A DNA stretch of 5,986 nt from Anaerolineae bacterium (lineage in GTDB: Bacteria > Chloroflexota > Anaerolineae > JAADDB01): assembly GCA_015486895.1 (NCBI GenBank), contig WFQT01000124.1, positions 1 to 5,986 on the forward strand. Reading direction: 5' to 3'. Within the stretch, counting starts at the first letter, position 1; the number at the start of each line of letters is the position of its first letter. Positions 5,064 through 5,986 of this stretch are shown here, piece by piece. The notes beneath the pieces are model-generated. The model was not told where the DNA came from, ran no database searches, and was given only the letters and a program-made list of their open reading frames with translations. Both the position numbers and the translations under genes were made by a program.

Positions 5064-5621
5064 ATGAAAATCACTATCAAGAGCCAGAATGCTAAGATGA
5101 CGGAACCGCTGGAAACTTACATTCAGAAAAAAACACCGAAGCTGGAACGTCACCTTCCACAAATTAGCGAAGCTCGCTTGGAATTGCGCAGTGAAGCCAC
5201 CCGTAGCGCGGCAGATAGCAAAATCTTACAGATGACATTGCGCTTGCAAAACGGCAAACTCTTACGGGTAGAAGAACGAGGTTCAGACTTCTATGTTATT
5301 TTTGACAGAGTTCTGGACAAAATGCAGCGCCGCATTGATCGCTACAAAGGGAAATACTGGGAAAGGAAAAAACCTCGCACCAAAGTGCAGCCCCCCATAG
5401 AAACTACGGAAATGATAGAAGAGGAAGAAGGAGAAGAGCTACCAATCTTACGAGTGAAGCACTTCCCAATGATACCCATGGACGAACGGGAAGCCATTGA
5501 GCAGATGGAGCTTTTAGGCCATGATTTCTTCGTTTTCTACAACTTCAATACGGAAAATATCAACGTCCTCTATCGACGGCGCGGGGAAGGCTATGGACTT
5601 TTGCAGCCAGAGCTACAATAA
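5064..5621 (+). CDS. hpf: Ribosome hibernation promoting factor, long form
   Basis: This 185-residue protein binds the 30S subunit at the decoding centre and, in its long form, joins two 70S ribosomes into inactive 100S dimers during stationary phase or stress. The N-terminal ribosome-binding domain (1-95, the S30AE/YfiA fold) starts MKITIKSQNAKMTEPLETYIQKK. It ends with the basic helix VLDKMQRRIDRYKGKYWERKK. A Glu-rich linker (113-126) follows. The C-terminal dimerisation domain (127-185) matches the family well: ILRVKHFPMIPMDEREAIEQMELLGHDFFVFYN, then NINVLYRRRGEGYGLLQPEL. The ATG has AAGGG eight bases upstream. It has its own strong promoter and a long leader with a possible leader peptide. 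In many bacteria the gene precedes secA, but the few codons visible to the right do not look like SecA. The length is normal for the long form and nothing seems missing. Confidence 0.96.
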   Translation: MKITIKSQNAKMTEPLETYIQKKTPKLERHLPQISEARLELRSEATRSAADSKILQMTLRLQNGKLLRVEERGSDFYVIFDRVLDKMQRRIDRYKGKYWERKKPRTKVQPPIETTEMIEEEEGEELPILRVKHFPMIPMDEREAIEQMELLGHDFFVFYNFNTENINVLYRRRGEGYGLLQPELQ

Positions 5622-5721
5622 GGAATAACAACAGGCTAACAACGCTCTATACTGGAAATAAACGGGAGTTGTATTTTCTTCGAAAGCCTTAACTTAGTCG
5701 AGCCAGAACCAAAAAGGCCAG

Positions 5722-5808
5722 CCACTGATTACACGGATTTTTGCTTTATCTAATCTGTGTAATCGGTGGAATCCATTGTAATCGGTGAAATCCGCGTATA
5801 TTGTGGTT
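5722..5808 (+). repeat. Interspersed inverted repeat (ACACGGATT/AATCTGTGT family), copy 2, with 18-bp stem
   Basis: Bases 5722-5739 (CCACTGATTACACGGATT) pair with 5752-5769 (AATCTGTGTAATCGGTGG) over all 18 positions, counting two G:U pairs (5726/5765 and 5735/5756), around a 12-base loop. The right part then continues as a near-tandem copy: TGTAATCGGTGGAATCC (5758-5774) and TGTAATCGGTGAAATCC (5777-5793) match at 16 of 17 with a period of 19. It ends ATTGTGGTT, like the CTGTGGT end of the copy at 2049-2127. As plus-strand RNA the stem should be very stable and could stabilise or end the hpf message, though no T-run follows. Confidence 0.75.
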
Positions 5809-5864
5809 TATTCTCTTGCACCACGTACAAGAATTTCACTGGTAAGGTACTCAACACCACGCCT

Positions 5865-5893
5865 TTGTCACCGGTGCCCCGTAGTGTTATAAT
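5865..5893 (+). promoter_or_regulatory. Strong sigma70-type promoter for the gene at the right edge
   Basis: TTGTCA (5865-5870, 5 of 6), a 17-base spacer and a perfect TATAAT (5888-5893) predict transcription from about 5900, some 55 bases before the ATG at 5955. The leader contains a small GC hairpin, CGCC (5907-5910) with GGCG (5918-5921), followed by an A/T-rich stretch. Confidence 0.7.
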
Positions 5894-5954
5894 CTCTTCG
5901 TTTTGTCGCCGTGCAAGGGCGCATATATTACATAAAGAGAGACGGTGTCAATTA

Positions 5955-5986
5955 ATGGGAGATTCGCCAAAGGAAGATGATTACAT
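5955..5986 (+). CDS. Start of an unidentified gene, cut by the right edge
   Basis: An ATG at 5955 opens a frame reading MGDSPKEDDY up to the window end. It lies about 55 bases behind a strong promoter, which makes a gene start here likely. The exact start is uncertain, however. The nearest purine-rich sequence, AAAGAGAGA (5934-5942), is 12 bases away, whereas AAAGGAAG at 5970-5977 would suit a start codon just at or beyond the edge. Too little sequence is present to name a product. Confidence 0.4.
   Translation, partial: MGDSPKEDDY

Larger units (their letters stand above)
5622..5954. other. Intergenic region after hpf (333 bases)
   Basis: The first 100 bases after the hpf stop show no clear hairpin-plus-T-run terminator. 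They are followed by the interspersed repeat with a strong stem (5722-5808), which may mark the 3' end of the hpf transcript. Next come about 55 bases without recognisable features, a strong rightward promoter (5865-5893) and a 55-base leader to the next start codon. No open frame of note was seen on either strand. Confidence 0.65.

Noticed and set aside
5722..5769. Classical Rho-independent terminator for hpf
   Set aside because: The stem is strong but A/T-mixed with a 12-base loop, and no T-run follows; termination there is possible but not supported by the usual signature.
5722..5808. CRISPR array reading of the repeated ATTACACGGATT/TGTAATCGGTG units
   Set aside because: The units are only about 17-19 bases, directly abutting and partly inverted, with no unique spacers of regular length and no cas genes.

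Overview
The window reads as a piece of chromosome from a Gram-type-ambiguous environmental bacterium with roughly half G+C. I favour a member of the Chloroflexota (Anaerolineae/Caldilineae-like). The reasons are the style of the proteins (FolC with a long C-terminal tail, a long-form HPF, a short Flp pilin, a NarL-type regulator) and the kind of dispersed palindromic repeats between genes. This is a judgement from memory of such genomes, not a search result. No phage, IS transposase, tRNA, rRNA or CRISPR array is visible.

Layout. (1) On the minus strand, folC (dihydrofolate/folylpolyglutamate synthase, 354-1778) is followed after 40 bases by the 5' end of lon (ATP-dependent protease, runs off the left edge at base 1). 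A plausible promoter lies at 1845-1817. (2) A 507-base divergent intergenic region (1779-2285) holds a cluster of small palindromes, an extended -10 promoter candidate pointing right, and a degenerate inverted repeat of the ACACAGATT/AATCTGTGT type. (3) A rightward cluster follows. It starts with a small cytosolic HisKA_3-type histidine-kinase-like protein that has lost its phosphoacceptor His and ATP-binding boxes (2286-2978). This overlaps by ATGA a canonical NarL/FixJ response regulator (2975-3682). Then come a 59-residue Flp/type IVb-like prepilin (3818-3997) and, 12 bases later, a ComF-type phosphoribosyltransferase (4010-4858). (4) A consensus-quality sigma70-like promoter (TTGACA-17-TACAAT) overlaps the comF stop codon. 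It drives a ~170-base leader, carrying an 11-codon leader ORF with a good Shine-Dalgarno, in front of long-form hpf (5064-5621). (5) The last ~365 bases contain a second ACACGGATT/AATCTGTGT repeat, whose 18-bp stem is fully paired as plus-strand RNA. After it come another strong promoter (TTGTCA-17-TATAAT) and the first ten codons of an unidentified gene.

How the genes may work together. folC/lon and hpf are housekeeping or stress functions (folate metabolism, protein quality control, ribosome hibernation). The middle block is the accessory-looking part: a catalytically dead kinase-like partner coupled to an apparently intact response regulator, followed by a pilin and a competence-type protein. 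A reasonable but unproven reading is that the regulator pair controls surface pili and/or DNA uptake. The most worthwhile items to follow up are the pseudokinase-regulator pair and the leader peptide upstream of hpf.
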